A stretch of 64,000 nt of DNA from Chloroflexi bacterium 44-23 (GTDB lineage Bacteria > Chloroflexota > Anaerolineae > Anaerolineales > Anaerolineaceae), in the NCBI GenBank assembly GCA_001899005.1, contig MKUW01000007.1:186001-250000 (forward strand). The letters are read 5' to 3'. Of this stretch, positions 45,973 through 57,437 are shown one piece after another. The translations under genes were made by a program, and so were the position numbers. Below the pieces are notes generated by a model. The model ran no database searches. It worked only from the letters and a program-made list of their open reading frames with translations, and had not been told where the DNA came from. Each line of letters starts with the position of its first letter. Position 1 is the first letter of the stretch.

Positions 45973-45999
45973 AGAAAAGTGGGGGCTGCCCACTTTTCT
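45973..45999 (-). promoter_or_regulatory. Perfect 11-bp hairpin in the nusA leader
   Basis: AGAAAAGTGGG and CCCACTTTTCT flank GGCTG, 39 bases before the preferred nusA start. Read on the nusA strand the 3' arm is followed by TAATT, so it resembles a weak attenuator. NusA is autoregulated in several bacteria, making an attenuator plausible. The rest of the 45956-46417 gap shows no supported gene. Confidence 0.4.
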
Positions 46000-46417
46000 A
46001 CAAGTCTAATCATAACAATAATTCAAGGTTATTTTATCACAAACCAAAAATCTCATCAAGTTAATTGAATGCGTTTCAACCCACGTATCGCCTGCTATAA
46101 GTCGTTTTGCAAGTAAATTGTGGCGATTGTTTTCACTAATTGGTGATTTTCCTTATACAATCAGCAAGCTCCATAAAATTGGCACTCTGGATTCTTCGTG
46201 GTTTGAGAGACCAAAAAATCTTTGATATGTTTCTTCCCTCTGATCACGATCCTTAACGAAACGGTTAACAGCCTTGAGTATTTGTCATTAGCCGTTGTTC
46301 CTTCCGGATGCTGCGATATTTTCACTTATTTGATGATCCTATTTTTTGAAATGATGCCTTTTTCTCCTTTATGGATCATCAAAAACATAATCGGTTTTTC
46401 AATGTTGGATGAAATGA

Positions 46418-46448
46418 TTTGATACTAATCCAGGTATTTTTGTATAAT
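46418..46448 (+). promoter_or_regulatory. Candidate promoter for the GH13 glucosidase gene
   Basis: TTGATA (46418-46423) and TATAAT (46443-46448) with a 19-base spacer, 38 bases before the GTG start. No operator found. Confidence 0.4.
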
Positions 46449-46485
46449 CATTTCAACATTCATTTGCTAATACAAGGTGGAAAAA

Positions 46486-48090
46486 GTGGCTAAAGATTTT
46501 TTGTGGTGGCGTGATGGCATAATATATCAGATTTACCCCCGCTCATACCAAGATAGTAATGAAGATGGGATCGGTGATTTACCAGGAATAACGCAAAAGT
46601 TGGATTATCTGAAAGAATTGGATATTGATGCTATCTGGCTCTCACCCATATATCCCAGCCCGGATGTTGATTATGGCTATGATGTGGCTGATTATGTAGC
46701 TATTGATCCAAAATTCGGCAATCTGGAAGAATTTGATATCCTGATTGAGCAGGCGCATCAACGTGGAATACACATTATTCTCGATCTTGTTCTCAATCAC
46801 ACATCGGATCAGCACCAATGGTTTATACAATCACGTTCCTCGCGTGACAATCCTTTTCGCGATTGGTATATCTGGAGGGATGCCGCTGCGGGTGGCGGGG
46901 AACCAAACAACTGGCAATCTGCGTTTGGAGGTAATGGCTGGGAATGGGATGCCAATACCAACCAATATTATTTTCATATGTTTTATAAAGAGCAGCCAGA
47001 CCTTAACTGGCAGAACCCATCCGTACAAAATGCGATTCTTAACGTCGTTGAGTTTTGGCTAAAACGGGGAGTGGATGGTTTTCGGCTGGATGTGTTTAAC
47101 GCTTTCTTTAAAAGCCAAACTTTCAAGAATAATCCTTTCAAATTAGGGCGGAGAGGCTTCGAACAGCAGCATCACATTTATGATATCAATCAACCTGAGC
47201 TGATTGATTGGCTGCAAAAGTTTCGTGCTTTGTTGGATAGCTACCCCCAAAGGTATTCGGTTGGCGAATCATTCGAAGCCACACCGGAAACGGCAGCATT
47301 GTATGTTGGCGAAAAATTGTTACATGCCACTTTTGATTTTTCGTTTCTTAAAAACCGGTTCAATCCATCTGGTTTTTATCACTCCATCCAGCGCTGGGAA
47401 AATGCCCTCGAGGGGCGTGGTTGGCCAAATTATGTCATGAATAACCATGATGTAATCCGATCTGCCAGTCGATATACTCGCAATGAGAACGATGCCCGTT
47501 TGAAAATTCTCGCAGCCATGCATCTAACCTTGCGAGGTACCCCTTATCTGTATTATGGAGAAGAGATCGGGATGCGCGATATTCGAATAAACAAGCGCAA
47601 ACAAGTGTTGGATCCGATTGGAAAACGTTATTGGCCGTTTTACAAAGGACGAGATGGTTGTCGCAGTCCAATGCAATGGGATGATAGCTTGTTTGCAGGT
47701 TTTTCAAGTCGACAATCCTGGTTACCAGTTAACGAGAATTTTCAGTGGAGGAATGTTGAAAGTCAAAAAAAGGATCCGGATTCGTTATTTAATTTTTACA
47801 AACAACTGATCCATTTGCGAAAAACAATTCCGGCTTTACAAAGAGGTATGTATTTGCCCTTGACCTTTGATCCGCGTCGGTTGCTGGCTTATATGCGCAA
47901 ACTTGAAGACGAAACAGTTTTGGTGGCATTGAATTTCAGCCGGCGCAAGGTCAGCCTGATGGTTAGTACCTCGATTTTGCACCAAAAGTGGCAGCTTTTA
48001 TTTTCAAATAGCCGCGAAGAAATGCCTGATTTCCGTGACCGAAAAATTACATTGGCACCATACGAAGTATTGCTATTATCCAGTGATTAA
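46486..48090 (+). CDS. GH13 alpha-glucosidase (oligo-1,6-glucosidase type)
   Basis: I chose GTG 46486 with AAGGTGG five bases upstream; an earlier in-frame GTG at 46477 overlaps that site. 534 residues. GH13 regions: DLVLNHTSD, GFRLDVFN (nucleophile Asp), VGESFE (acid Glu), MNNHDVIRS. The N-terminus WWRDGIIYQIYPRSYQDSNEDGIGDL is typical of intracellular alpha-glucosidases. It hydrolyses isomalto- or malto-oligosaccharides in the cytosol. There are no sugar transporter genes beside it. Confidence 0.93.
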   Translation: MAKDFLWWRDGIIYQIYPRSYQDSNEDGIGDLPGITQKLDYLKELDIDAIWLSPIYPSPDVDYGYDVADYVAIDPKFGNLEEFDILIEQAHQRGIHIILDLVLNHTSDQHQWFIQSRSSRDNPFRDWYIWRDAAAGGGEPNNWQSAFGGNGWEWDANTNQYYFHMFYKEQPDLNWQNPSVQNAILNVVEFWLKRGVDGFRLDVFNAFFKSQTFKNNPFKLGRRGFEQQHHIYDINQPELIDWLQKFRALLDSYPQRYSVGESFEATPETAALYVGEKLLHATFDFSFLKNRFNPSGFYHSIQRWENALEGRGWPNYVMNNHDVIRSASRYTRNENDARLKILAAMHLTLRGTPYLYYGEEIGMRDIRINKRKQVLDPIGKRYWPFYKGRDGCRSPMQWDDSLFAGFSSRQSWLPVNENFQWRNVESQKKDPDSLFNFYKQLIHLRKTIPALQRGMYLPLTFDPRRLLAYMRKLEDETVLVALNFSRRKVSLMVSTSILHQKWQLLFSNSREEMPDFRDRKITLAPYEVLLLSSD

Positions 48091-48120
48091 AGATAGTTTT
48101 CTTTTATTTTCAAAGGCAAC

Positions 48121-49227
48121 TTACAAAGGGTCACTATCAGTCGTACCGATTGGTTGCAAATTAAAAGGAACGCCTGCATCCTTACCGGCATTTACCAAAG
48201 AGTTGACAACTTCCTCTAATAAAGGAATGCCATCATGCTGGAATTTTTTGGTAAGTTCAAATTCCTTCTCGCCGTGGATGAAAATACGATCTTGTCCTTC
48301 AGCTTTCTCCGCATTTCTAAGCTGATCAAAAAGCAATTCCAGATCTTGTTTAAATTCTTGAGGATCACGAAAAGCGTCCAATCGAATAGCAGCAAAAAAA
48401 TGGCCGACACGGGCAGCGCCTTGTGCTTTTGGATCTGATACATTTTTTCCAAATGCTGAACCGGAAAGCACACCCGAAAGGATATCTACAAGCAGTGCAA
48501 GACCATAGCCTTTATATCCACGCAGGTAATCAGGCCCACCCAAGGGGTAGAGTGCTCCGCCATTTAAGATGGCCTTGGGGTTGGTGGTGACATGACCTTT
48601 TGCGTCCAATCCCCAGCCTTCAGGCATATCATCGCCGGCCTTATCATAATAGGTGACTTTTCCGATCGGGACGATACTGGTGGCCATATCCAAAACAAAT
48701 GGATAGGAAGACAATGCTGGGGCTGCCATTGCAATCGGATTAGTGCCCATCAGACGCGTTCGTCCATACGTGGGAGCCACCAGTGGTTGTGAATTGGTCA
48801 GGCTGACGCCGATCATGTCTTGTTCCAGCGCCATCATGGCATAATAACCGGCAATTCCATAATGATTGCTATTTGCAACCGTTGTGATGGCAATTCCGCT
48901 TTGGTTGGCTTTTGCAATACATCTCAGCATGGCGTCTTTGGCGACCACCTGACCGAGACCATTTTTACCGTCCAAAGCTAATGAAGCAGGTCCTTCTCTA
49001 ATAATCTCCGTGTTGGCATTTGGATCGATCAGGCCTTTCTGTAAGCGGCTGCCATAGTAGGTCTGTAAACGGATCATACCATGTGAGAAAACCCCACGCA
49101 GATCAGCTGCCTGTAAGATCTCAGCAGTGGTAATTGCGCGTTCGCGCGGAACACCCAGTTTCACAAAAAACTGGACCATAAAATCGAACAAATCCTGAGC
49201 CTTAAAAATTATTGATTTTGCCATCAA
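48121..49227 (-). CDS. Ldh2-family NAD(P)-dependent malate/lactate-type dehydrogenase
   Basis: 368 residues. The Ldh_2/MDH2 fold is shown by GVFSHGMIRLQTYY, ANSNHYGIAGYYAM, GTNPIAMAAPA and the glycine-rich GPDYLRGYKGYGLALLVDIL. Members oxidise 2-hydroxyacids (malate, lactate, ureidoglycolate) with NAD(P); substrate not predictable. Cytosolic. Convergent with the glucosidase gene and separated from the flotillin genes by its own promoter region and a terminator. Confidence 0.88.
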   Translation of the reverse strand: MMAKSIIFKAQDLFDFMVQFFVKLGVPRERAITTAEILQAADLRGVFSHGMIRLQTYYGSRLQKGLIDPNANTEIIREGPASLALDGKNGLGQVVAKDAMLRCIAKANQSGIAITTVANSNHYGIAGYYAMMALEQDMIGVSLTNSQPLVAPTYGRTRLMGTNPIAMAAPALSSYPFVLDMATSIVPIGKVTYYDKAGDDMPEGWGLDAKGHVTTNPKAILNGGALYPLGGPDYLRGYKGYGLALLVDILSGVLSGSAFGKNVSDPKAQGAARVGHFFAAIRLDAFRDPQEFKQDLELLFDQLRNAEKAEGQDRIFIHGEKEFELTKKFQHDGIPLLEEVVNSLVNAGKDAGVPFNLQPIGTTDSDPL

Positions 49228-49354
49228 TCATCACTCCAAATTTATTTTTTGAATGAAGCCACTATTATCTTAGCATAGACTACTTGCTGGAGAAACCTTA
49301 ATTGTACAGGTTTGTTGTTATGTTCAGTGAATTGTTTTCAGTGAGTTCTTAATA

Positions 49355-49387
49355 AAAAAATGGCTGCCAGACAGGCAGCCATTTTTT
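49355..49387. terminator. Strong bidirectional terminator
   Basis: A 14-base-pair stem AAAAAATGGCTGCC/GGCAGCCATTTTTT with loop AGACA lies 8 bases after the flotillin stop (reverse strand), giving a U run in both directions. Confidence 0.92.
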
Positions 49388-49395
49388 AGGTGATT

Positions 49396-50841
49396 CTATT
49401 TTTCTTGATTCGCTTCCTGGGGGGGAATGTCTTGGGTAGGTTTATCCTCTATCACATCTTGAACTTTCAATTTTCCAAGATAATCGGGTAATTCAATACC
49501 TGCCATAGCTGCCAAATCTTGAAGTGGGGGAATGCTTTTAACCAAGCCGGAAATGAAATTCGCTGTGGTTGAGCCATTTGCTCCGCCGGTATCCCAGACT
49601 GTGATCTTGTCGATTTTTAATTTACTGATGGCCTCTACCTGCGCACCGACTAATTCCTGTATTTTTTCAATTAATAATAGGGTGGCAGCTGCCTGTGTAT
49701 CTCCATGGACAGACTCTACCATATTGCGGTAACCTTCTGCTTTGCTTTGTAATAGCCGTTGCAAACCTTCTGCCTCAGCGTTATAGCGCAGGAGAATACC
49801 GTCTGCCTCGCCTTTCGCCACGCGACGAATTCGTTCTGCCTGCGCCTCTGCTTCAATCTCAATTTTTTGTTTATCTATTTCCTTCTGTACGATTTCCAGA
49901 GCTGTCAGTCTTTCAAGTTCGGCCCGGTATTGTGCCTTTTGAATCTCGACATCAGCTTCCCGGCGGGCAATTTCCGCCTTCCGCTTGGCTTCGGCTTCTT
50001 TGACTGCCAAAGCAGAGTTTGAAATTGCGATTTCTGCCCGAGCTGTATTTTCGCCATCTATAGCCTCTGCTTCACGCGCCTGAACATAAATACGCTGATC
50101 TGCCTCAGCTTTTTTACGGCCTTTCTCAGCAGCAGCAACGTTTTCTGCGACGCGTACGTCTTTTTCCCGGTTGGCTTCTGCAGTACCAATTGCGCCAAAC
50201 TTTTCCTGAATGGCAACATCAACACGTGCGGTATTGATTGCTTCCGAGGCAGCTTTTTTACCAATGCTGCCAATGTAATCAGATTCATCGGTGATATCAG
50301 TAATATTGACATTAATTAAGTACAAGCCGATTTTGTACAATTCGGGTTCTACATTTTTGCGAATTGATTCAAGGAAAGATTCGCGATCCTGGTTGATTTG
50401 TTCAATGGTCAATGATGCAACTGTAAGACGCAGTTGACCAAAAATAATTTCTTTTGCCATTTCCTCAGTTTCCTGCCGGCCCAATCCTAATAACCTTTCA
50501 GCAGCATTGGTCATGATATCTGGCAGGGTGCTAATGCCAACCGTAAAAGAAGAAGGGACATTAATTCGGATGTTCTGTAGAGAAAGAGCGCCTTGTAAGG
50601 GGATTGATATGGTCATAGGCGTAAGACTCATGTATGCATAAGATTGAATTAATGGCCATACGATCGTTCCGCCACCATGCATACAACGACTGGATTTCCC
50701 AGCATCCACCTTGCCGTAGACGACCAGGATTTGATCTGAAGAACAGCGCTTATAACGACTGGCCAGATAGAGAACGGCCGAAAAAACAACCACAATAAAT
50801 GCGGCGATGGCTAGCAAACCATAAAAAGATGAGATGTTCAT
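49396..50841 (-). CDS. floT: Flotillin-like SPFH protein (FloT/YuaG type)
   Basis: 481 residues. One N-terminal membrane helix (about 7-28), an SPFH domain (about 30-210; TIVWPLIQSYAYMSLTPMTI), then a long Ala/Glu/Lys coiled coil with EAEA and AEA repeats (about 210-390) and a C-terminal QGL-like region (DKITVWDTGG). Bacterial flotillins organise membrane microdomains. With the NfeD-like gene just upstream it forms the well-known yuaF-yuaG type operon (gap 44 bases). Confidence 0.92.
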   Translation of the reverse strand: MNISSFYGLLAIAAFIVVVFSAVLYLASRYKRCSSDQILVVYGKVDAGKSSRCMHGGGTIVWPLIQSYAYMSLTPMTISIPLQGALSLQNIRINVPSSFTVGISTLPDIMTNAAERLLGLGRQETEEMAKEIIFGQLRLTVASLTIEQINQDRESFLESIRKNVEPELYKIGLYLINVNITDITDESDYIGSIGKKAASEAINTARVDVAIQEKFGAIGTAEANREKDVRVAENVAAAEKGRKKAEADQRIYVQAREAEAIDGENTARAEIAISNSALAVKEAEAKRKAEIARREADVEIQKAQYRAELERLTALEIVQKEIDKQKIEIEAEAQAERIRRVAKGEADGILLRYNAEAEGLQRLLQSKAEGYRNMVESVHGDTQAAATLLLIEKIQELVGAQVEAISKLKIDKITVWDTGGANGSTTANFISGLVKSIPPLQDLAAMAGIELPDYLGKLKVQDVIEDKPTQDIPPQEANQEK

Positions 50842-50885
50842 TTTTTCTCCTTTAAGAAAAGTGCTTAATAATTAGTAATAACTTT

Positions 50886-51482
50886 TTATTGATCGACAGG
50901 TTCTACCACTAAAGTGCTGCCGTTTAGTGAAACGACGCGAATTTTTTCTCCGGTAAGAATTCTCTGATGCGTAGCGGAAACCGCATCAAATTGTTTACGG
51001 CCGCCTTGAATAGTAATACTGACCTGACCAATGCCATTTTCTGGAATTGTCAGGTAAACACTGCCAAGCTGGCCAATCGCAGAATCCAAACGCATAGTTC
51101 CATCAGATTGAAGTGTGCGCATGTAATAATAAATACCTGCAACCACCAGAAGTGTAATTGTTCCTGCTGTAAGGCCTATAAGGGCTGTAACCAGCTCATT
51201 GACATTTGCTTTCGATAAAGCCAGGCCTACCAGGCCAAATATCATAAAAAACCCGGTTATACCGTGAAGTGAAAACAACTGAAAATTGGCTTCAGCACCA
51301 TGCGAGATGGAGTTATCACCCATGTCACTATCCATATGAATATCATGCCCTCCAAGATCAATGTCTGTATCGCCACCTGCATCTCCCCCGATTAAGGAAA
51401 GGATCGTGCGAATTAAAAATAATACTCCACCGATAATTGCGATAATGGCATAAAAAAGCTCAACCGGACTTGAATTACGCAT
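50886..51482 (-). CDS. NfeD/YuaF-like membrane protein
   Basis: 198 residues. An N-terminal helix (about 8-30), an Asp/Gly/His-rich loop (GGDAGGDTDIDLGGHD), two further helices (about 75-125), and a C-terminal OB-fold typical of NfeD (SAIGQLGSVYLTIPENGIGQVSI, RILTGEKIRVVSLNGSTLVVEPV). It partners flotillin in the same operon and helps assemble or regulate the microdomain scaffold. Confidence 0.85.
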   Translation of the reverse strand: MRNSSPVELFYAIIAIIGGVLFLIRTILSLIGGDAGGDTDIDLGGHDIHMDSDMGDNSISHGAEANFQLFSLHGITGFFMIFGLVGLALSKANVNELVTALIGLTAGTITLLVVAGIYYYMRTLQSDGTMRLDSAIGQLGSVYLTIPENGIGQVSITIQGGRKQFDAVSATHQRILTGEKIRVVSLNGSTLVVEPVDQ

Positions 51483-51611
51483 TTTTCTTCCTTTCGGGGT
51501 TAAAAGAGAAATATTTAATTTACAGTTTGGCAGGTATATTCGCTTTGGATTGAAAGGGTGTAAATTGAGTTAAAGACGATTCTGCGTTCAGATAAACAAG
51601 AATTATTTTTG

Positions 51612-51702
51612 TATATTTTCAGTCAAAAAGGGGTTGAGGATTGTTCTTAAGCGGGTATTTACCCGCTTAAGAACAATCTGCCCCTAATTTCTGGTCTAAA
51701 AA
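51612..51702 (+). ncRNA. Structured element C (three-copy RNA family)
   Basis: TATATTTTCA (51612-51621) matches the 5' block of elements A and B. AGGGG-TTGAG (51629-51638) follows, then a perfect 18-base-pair hairpin (51639-51656 with 51661-51678, loop ATTT), then TG-CCCCTAATTT (51679-51690). The apical hairpin is longer and stronger than in A and B, and the outer helix is weaker. The element lies between the genes for NfeD and GyrB in the 303-base gap 51483-51785; no other feature is seen there. Confidence 0.5.
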
Positions 51703-51785
51703 TGAAGTCATTTTCCACAGCTTTCTAAGAGATCGGATTTCGAATTGGTATAAGAAAAGGTCTTGCCCGTAATACTAATCTTTAT

Positions 51786-54753
<2,968 letters not shown>

Positions 54754-54873
54754 ACAATCCCTAATTTTACCACATTCCTCCCTGTATGGGTCGGATGTTC
54801 TATGAATTTTTATTGCTTAATTTCTGTCATATCGATTTGCAAAATAAAAGAATAATGTCTTACAATCAGGGCA

Positions 54874-55692
54874 ATGGATCAAGCCCACACATTCCCGAAT
54901 TTAAACAGGTTAAGCATCGTGGTTGGCGTTATCGTTCTTTTCTACGCCACGATCCCCTTTGTGCAACTTCCGGCTGAAAAAATCTCAATTAATCTTCCTC
55001 TGGTTGTGTTTGCATTGGATATCAATTTTGGGGTGGTAATTTCATTGTTTGTAGCTTTCCTTGCGGCCTTAGGCACAGACTGGTTGATTCAATCTCATCC
55101 TATAAAACATAATCAATCCTTACTACAGCATGGATTCATCCCGGCACTAACCGCATGGGTTATTGGTGTACCGCTAAATTCCCTTGAAAGCGGGCCGGAA
55201 TGGTGGATTGTTCTTACACTGGGGGCGGGGTTGTTGGTATTGGTATTGATTTCTGAATATATTGTGGTTGATAAGAACAGCAGCGCACATTTACCGGCCA
55301 GCATGGGCTTGACAATCGTATCTTTCGCGCTTTATTTGATGCTTGCAATAGCGGTTAAGGCTTCTTCATTTCGCCTCTTTCTGATGGCCCCTGCGCTTGT
55401 GTTCACGTTGTCACTGCTGATTCTGAGAGCACTATTCTTACGTACGCAAGGCGGAATTAAAAACATTTATTGGACAGCTGCAATCGCCATTTTTGTCGGT
55501 CAAATTGTGATTGGTCTGCATTATTTGCCCTTGAAACCTTTAACCTTTGGGTTGATCATAGTCGCAATAGCATTGGGCTTGACTATTTTCGCTATTAACT
55601 TCGAAGAAGGACAACAGGGTCGTTTGCTTTGGTTCGAACCGGTTTTGCTTATGTTCTCGCTCCTTACTCTCGCCATTATCATCCCCGGATAA
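54874..55692 (+). CDS. Hypothetical multi-pass membrane protein (DUF5656-like)
   Basis: 272 residues, about nine membrane helices and very few charged residues between them. The start ATG 54874 has only a weak CAGGG. It resembles Chloroflexota membrane proteins I recall as DUF5656; that label is unverified. It is 3 bases upstream of a JAMM peptidase gene, so the two form an operon. Confidence 0.65.
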   Translation: MDQAHTFPNLNRLSIVVGVIVLFYATIPFVQLPAEKISINLPLVVFALDINFGVVISLFVAFLAALGTDWLIQSHPIKHNQSLLQHGFIPALTAWVIGVPLNSLESGPEWWIVLTLGAGLLVLVLISEYIVVDKNSSAHLPASMGLTIVSFALYLMLAIAVKASSFRLFLMAPALVFTLSLLILRALFLRTQGGIKNIYWTAAIAIFVGQIVIGLHYLPLKPLTFGLIIVAIALGLTIFAINFEEGQQGRLLWFEPVLLMFSLLTLAIIIPG

Positions 55693-55695
55693 ATC

Positions 55696-56091
55696 ATGTT
55701 AATTGTTCCGGAATACTTTTATAAAGAAACAATTGATTATGTTGTCTCAACGTTACCAATTGAGGCGTGTGGATTATTGGCGGGGCTGGATATGGAAGTC
55801 TCACGGGTATACTCCGTTCACAACATTCTTAATTCACCGCTTCGCTACAGCATGGATCCATTCGGTCAGTTGAACGCAATGCTAGCGATTGAAAAACTTG
55901 GTTTGGAATTGCTGGCAATTTTTCATTCACACCCTCAAGGACCTGACCATCCTTCACAAACTGATATCAGAGAATTTTTGTACCCTGGTGTATTGTCAGT
56001 AATTGTTTTCCCAGATGGCGAATCATGGAATATGCGTGTTTTTCAAATAAATGCTGAAAGTTATGAAGAAGTTAAGTGGAAATTGGTTTAA
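55696..56091 (+). CDS. JAMM/MPN+ (M67-family) metallopeptidase
   Basis: 131 residues, a minimal prokaryotic JAMM domain. Glu23 in IEACGLLAG, His77 and His79 in FHSHPQG, Ser87 and Asp90 in PSQTD complete the JAMM zinc motif (H-x-H-x7-S-x2-D). Relatives cleave C-terminal extensions from ubiquitin-like sulfur carrier proteins (ThiS/MoaD type). No such carrier or E1-like gene lies nearby. Second gene of an operon with a membrane protein. Confidence 0.9.
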   Translation: MLIVPEYFYKETIDYVVSTLPIEACGLLAGLDMEVSRVYSVHNILNSPLRYSMDPFGQLNAMLAIEKLGLELLAIFHSHPQGPDHPSQTDIREFLYPGVLSVIVFPDGESWNMRVFQINAESYEEVKWKLV

Positions 56092-56223
56092 CCCCCATTG
56101 TTTTTTAGATCATACCTAAAAATAACACAAATCCTCAGCCATATCATTGCGAGATTCGGCTAGACCGCCTTTCGATGGCATTTGAGGAAAACACAACCTT
56201 GCTCGATGCAGGCAAGGCGGCGG

Positions 56224-56267
56224 GTGCTTTACGAACACACCAAACAATTGGTGCATTCGTAAAGCAC
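56224..56267. repeat. Inverted repeat 1 in the 56.1-56.7 kb gap
   Basis: GTGCTTTACGAA (56224-56235) and TTCGTAAAGCAC (56256-56267) are perfect 12-base arms, with GGTG/CACC inside. Part of a 641-base non-coding interval that holds several palindromes and no supported gene. Confidence 0.6.
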
Positions 56268-56310
56268 AAAACCACCGCTTCTTTAATGTTATGAGTAGTG
56301 GTCGGCTCAT

Positions 56311-56374
56311 GGGCGAAGCATCCGCGATGGGCATGTTTTTTTCAGGATAGAATGGTTTCCCGGATGCTTCGCCC
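56311..56374. repeat. Inverted repeat 2: GGGCGAAGCATCCG pair
   Basis: 14-base perfect arms at 56311-56324 and 56361-56374 with a 36-base spacer. The core GGGCGAAGCA also occurs, inverted, near 58534-58543, suggesting an interspersed REP-like sequence. Confidence 0.55.
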
Positions 56375-56472
56375 TTACGAGAGATCTCATGTGCAAGAAT
56401 CACAATACCCCTCGGAAAGAAAGCATCTTGCAAATTTGTTTCTCAAGTTAATTCATAACGCGCCTTATTATT

Positions 56473-56617
56473 GGTGTGTTACGAACGCACCATGCCGCTA
56501 CTTCTTTTCGTTATGTGTAGCCTTGGTTTTTGTTCTTTGGTGGTGTGGCACCCTTTTTTATGTGAATGTTCTCAAATTTGGGTATCGAATCTCAGGATCT
56601 TCTTTCTTAGAAAGAAG
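56473..56617. repeat. Two further hairpins upstream of plsY
   Basis: GGTGTGTTACGAACGCACC (56473-56491) forms an 8-base-pair stem and shares TTACGAA with inverted repeat 1. CTTCTTTCT-T-AGAAAGAAG (56599-56617) is a perfect 9-base palindrome. Neither has a U run. Confidence 0.5.
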
Positions 56618-56732
56618 TGATAATCATTAAATATTTCCAAAGAACGAAATATCAATAAGTAGATAGATACGATACGTATCCAGATTTTCAATTATGGGTT
56701 AATATTAATGAACAAATTCGAAAGGTCAAAAA

Positions 56733-57413
56733 GTGCTAGAAATTGGAAATATTACATTAACGCTTGTGATTGCCTATCTTATGGGGTCAATTCCTTTTGG
56801 TTATCTGGTAGTTAAAATCATAAACGGTCGGGATGTGCGTGAAGTTGCATCCGGTCGCACAGGTGGAACGAATGCAATGCGAGCTGCGGGCCTTGGAGCA
56901 GGTGTGTTTACTGCTGTTCTGGATGTCTTAAAAGGGGCTGCTACGGCCTGGGTTGTAACCTGGTTAGTCTCAGGGCAAACCTGGGTGCAAGTTGGCGCAG
57001 CCTTGCTCGCAATTATTGGGCATAATTATTCTATTTTTTTGTTAAAGCGCGAAAATGGACGCTGGGTTTTTAGAGGTGGTGCAGGTGGGGCTACATGCCT
57101 GGGCGGAGCGATTGCCTTATGGAACCCAATCATATGGATTATTCTACCTTTAGCTTTACTGGTTTATTTGTTCGTTGGCTATGCGTCGGTAACGACGATG
57201 AGCATTGCATTTATCGCAATGATCGTATTTATCATCCGGGCTGCATTGGGGCTTTCTCCATGGGTGTACGTTGTCTATGGAGCGTTTGCTCTTTTAGTGC
57301 TTATTTGGGCTTTGCGACCCAATTTAAAACGTTTATTTGAAGGAACTGAACGAGTGGTTGGGTTCAGGGCCAAATGGCTTAAGAAGAAAGTTTACGAAAA
57401 ATTCAATAATTAA
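56733..57413 (+). CDS. plsY: Acyl-phosphate glycerol-3-phosphate acyltransferase
   Basis: 226 residues from a GTG start; GAAAGG lies upstream. The PlsY loops are clear: YLMGSIPFGYL, SGRTGGTNAMRAAG, IIGHNYSIFL and RGGAGGATCLGG. About five membrane helices. It transfers acyl groups from acyl phosphate to glycerol 3-phosphate, the first step of phospholipid synthesis. In RGGAGGA, Arg stands where many PlsY have Lys (KGGKG), a small deviation. Monocistronic. Confidence 0.92.
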   Translation: MLEIGNITLTLVIAYLMGSIPFGYLVVKIINGRDVREVASGRTGGTNAMRAAGLGAGVFTAVLDVLKGAATAWVVTWLVSGQTWVQVGAALLAIIGHNYSIFLLKRENGRWVFRGGAGGATCLGGAIALWNPIIWIILPLALLVYLFVGYASVTTMSIAFIAMIVFIIRAALGLSPWVYVVYGAFALLVLIWALRPNLKRLFEGTERVVGFRAKWLKKKVYEKFNN

Positions 57414-57437
57414 TTCACAATTTAATTCTTTGAAATT

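Noticed and set aside
46222..46422. 66-residue forward frame in the nusA/glucosidase gap
   Set aside because: Hydrophobic but compositionally odd, with no ribosome site; most of the interval is a promoter region and no family resemblance is visible.
56116..56630. Two overlapping frames of 105 and 110 residues on opposite strands
   Set aside because: They run through inverted repeats, lack ribosome sites and show no protein-like pattern.
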